DNA of 64,000 nt, from assembly GCF_026619435.1 (NCBI RefSeq), contig NZ_JAOVZQ010000001.1, positions 1,991,501 to 2,055,500 of the forward strand. Direction: 5' to 3'. This DNA is from Hoeflea ulvae. Its GTDB lineage: Bacteria > Pseudomonadota > Alphaproteobacteria > Rhizobiales > Rhizobiaceae. The notes under the pieces were generated by a model. The model was not told the DNA's origin, ran no database searches, and worked only from the letters and a program-made list of their open reading frames with translations. The position numbers and the translations under genes are program-made. This document shows positions 62,444 to 64,000 of the stretch, in pieces (position 1 is the stretch's first letter; each line of letters starts with the position of its first letter).

Positions 62444-64000
62444 ATGCCGCAGTCCAGTACCCGTATCGAGCCCAGCTTCGACCGCAAGGCGGCGCAAGAC
62501 CCGCTTGCCCTGCTCAAGCAGGTCTATGGCTATTCGGCGTTTCGCGGCAAACAGGCGGCTGTGGTTGACCAGGTGATCTCGGGAGGCGACGCGGTGGTTC
62601 TGTTTCCCACCGGCGCGGGCAAGTCGCTGTGCTTCCAGATCCCGGCGCTGTGCCGCGAAGGCGTCGGCATTGTCGTCTCGCCTTTGATAGCGCTGATGCG
62701 CGACCAGGTCGAAGCGCTCAAGCAATTGGGTGTGCGCGCCGCAGCGCTGAATTCCTCGCTCACCCGCGAGGAATTCATGGATGTGCGCAGCGCCATCGCC
62801 AGCAACGAGCTCGATCTTCTTTATGTGACCCCGGAGCGGATCGTCACCTCGGGCTTCAAGGACATGATCGGCAATGCGAAGATCGCGCTGTTTGCCATCG
62901 ACGAAGCCCATTGCGTCTCGCAATGGGGGCATGATTTCCGCCCCGAATACCGTGAGCTCGGCCATCTCGGCGAGGCCTATCCCGGCGTGCCGCGCATGGC
63001 GCTGACGGCGACTGCCGATCCGCATACCCGCGAAGATATCATCGACAAGCTGGCGCTGCGCTCGGCGGAGGTCTTCACCACCTCCTTCGACCGCCCCAAC
63101 ATCGCCTATGAGATCGTCGGCCGGGACCAGCCGCGCCAGCAATTGCTGCGCTTTCTTGGCCGCCACAAGGGTTCGAGTGGCATCGTCTATTGCCTGTCGC
63201 GCGCCAAGGTCGATGACACCGCCGAATGGCTCAACAAGCAGGGCATAAGGGCCAAGGCCTATCATGCCGGCATGGATCGCGGCATGCGCGATGCCCATCA
63301 GGATGCCTTCCTCAAGGAAGAGGGGCTTTGCCTGGTTGCCACCGTCGCCTTCGGCATGGGCATCGACAAGCCGAATGTGCGCTATGTCGCCCATCTCGAT
63401 CTGCCCGGCTCCGTCGAGGCCTATTACCAGGAGACCGGGCGCGCCGGCCGCGACGGGCTGCCGTCGGATGCCTGGATGGCCTATGGCATGGCCGATGTCA
63501 TCCAGCGCGGGCGGATGATCGACAGCGGCGGCTCGGGCGACGACATCAAGCGGGTCGAGCGCGCCAAGCTCAATGCGCTGCTCGGCATCTGCGAAACCGC
63601 CGGTTGCCGCCGGCAGGCAATCCTGTCCCATTTCGGCGAGGCGCATCCGGGCAATTGCGGCAATTGCGACACCTGTCTCAAGCCGGTCGAGACCTGGGAC
63701 GGCACCGACGCGGCCATCAAGGCGCTTGCGGCCGTCTACCGCACCGGCGAGCGTTTCGGCACCGGCCATCTCATCGACGTGCTGCTCGGCAACGAGAACG
63801 ACAAGACCACCCGTTTCGGCCATGTCGACATGCCTGTGTTCGGAGCCGGCAAGGAAATTCCTGCAAAAACCTGGCAGTCGGTCTACCGGCAACTGCTCGC
63901 CGCCGGACTGGTCAGCGTCGATCACCAGGCCTTTGGCGCACTGAAACTGGAAGAGGCGGCCCGCGCCGTGTTCAAGCGCGAACGCGAAATGCGGTTTCGC
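62444..64000 (+). CDS. recQ: ATP-dependent DNA helicase RecQ, 3' end cut by window edge
   Basis: The window holds about 519 codons of a RecQ helicase. Visible helicase motifs are [18 protein letters not shown] (motif I, Walker A), [17 protein letters not shown] (motif II and aromatic loop), ALTATAD (motif III), and [20 protein letters not shown] with [10 protein letters not shown] (motifs V-VI). A zinc-binding Cys set follows ([16 protein letters not shown]), then the winged-helix domain. The C-terminal HRDC region is outside the window. RecQ unwinds DNA in recombinational repair. The ATG at 62444 was chosen as the start of the conserved N-terminus. Confidence 0.93.
   Translation, partial: MPQSSTRIEPSFDRKAAQDPLALLKQVYGYSAFRGKQAAVVDQVISGGDAVVLFPTGAGKSLCFQIPALCREGVGIVVSPLIALMRDQVEALKQLGVRAAALNSSLTREEFMDVRSAIASNELDLLYVTPERIVTSGFKDMIGNAKIALFAIDEAHCVSQWGHDFRPEYRELGHLGEAYPGVPRMALTATADPHTREDIIDKLALRSAEVFTTSFDRPNIAYEIVGRDQPRQQLLRFLGRHKGSSGIVYCLSRAKVDDTAEWLNKQGIRAKAYHAGMDRGMRDAHQDAFLKEEGLCLVATVAFGMGIDKPNVRYVAHLDLPGSVEAYYQETGRAGRDGLPSDAWMAYGMADVIQRGRMIDSGGSGDDIKRVERAKLNALLGICETAGCRRQAILSHFGEAHPGNCGNCDTCLKPVETWDGTDAAIKALAAVYRTGERFGTGHLIDVLLGNENDKTTRFGHVDMPVFGAGKEIPAKTWQSVYRQLLAAGLVSVDHQAFGALKLEEAARAVFKREREMRFR

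Noticed and set aside
62327..63925. A 532-codon open frame on the minus strand
   Set aside because: Antisense to recQ, which carries all helicase motifs.

Overview
The window reads as chromosomal DNA of an alphaproteobacterium, most likely a marine or coastal member of the Hyphomicrobiales (Hoeflea- or Phyllobacteriaceae-like). The grounds are high GC, rhizobial-style UgpC/Pot-type ABC importers, an FnrN-type regulator, a COG4091 (DRL-like) dehydrogenase and a full sulfonate-degradation cluster. This placement comes from gene content only. I see no insertion sequence, prophage, CRISPR array or rRNA. One tRNA-Pro(CGG) is present. Both window edges cut genes: a LysR regulator on the left and recQ on the right.

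Layout. (1) 1-7407: a LysR regulator faces a carbohydrate ABC importer operon (binding protein, two permeases, ATPase) that also carries an aldose-epimerase-like protein and a cytoplasmic Cys-type sulfatase; the first permease is frameshifted. (2) 7524-17646: a LacI regulator with paired operators, a TRAP importer, sulfopropanediol dehydrogenase HpsN, two accessory dehydrogenases, sulfolactate sulfo-lyase SuyAB and a YeiH-type exporter. Together these form an apparently complete route from 2,3-dihydroxypropane-1-sulfonate (DHPS) to pyruvate plus sulfite. (3) 17857-19423: a cupin protein, a small Cys protein and a PCu(A)C copper chaperone. (4) 19491-24728: a MacB/LolCDE-like ABC exporter operon with an FNR box in front of it, beside a gene for an FnrN-like oxygen sensor. 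(5) 24825-31870: a GMC oxidoreductase, MogA, an RND efflux pair and a small membrane protein. (6) 32009-44791: tRNA-Pro, two unknown proteins, and a divergent catabolic locus. On the minus strand it has a sugar ABC importer and a PfkB kinase. On the plus strand it has a COG4091/DRL-like dehydrogenase, acetoin-dehydrogenase-type E1alpha, E1beta and E2-hydrolase, and a SorC regulator. (7) 45386-52368: a second SorC regulator divergent from an Fe/phosphonate-type ABC importer operon that ends in a metallo-beta-lactamase-fold hydrolase and SurE. (8) 52415-62297: a PilZ protein, then a LysR regulator divergent from a polyamine-type ABC importer followed by BKACE, GNAT, acetylpolyamine deacetylase, a DAO-type oxidase and RidA. 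(9) recQ.

The window is therefore a string of substrate-specific catabolic islands, each an importer plus regulator plus enzymes. The most novel candidate is island 6. A kinase, a DXP-reductoisomerase-like dehydrogenase and an acyloin-cleaving TPP dehydrogenase could together take up 2-C-methylerythritol, phosphorylate it, run the MEP-forming step backwards to deoxyxylulose 5-phosphate and split that into acetyl-CoA and glyceraldehyde 3-phosphate. This is inference from families and gene order. Three transport genes show apparent single-base frameshifts, two of them in short G or C runs; read errors are a serious alternative to real decay.
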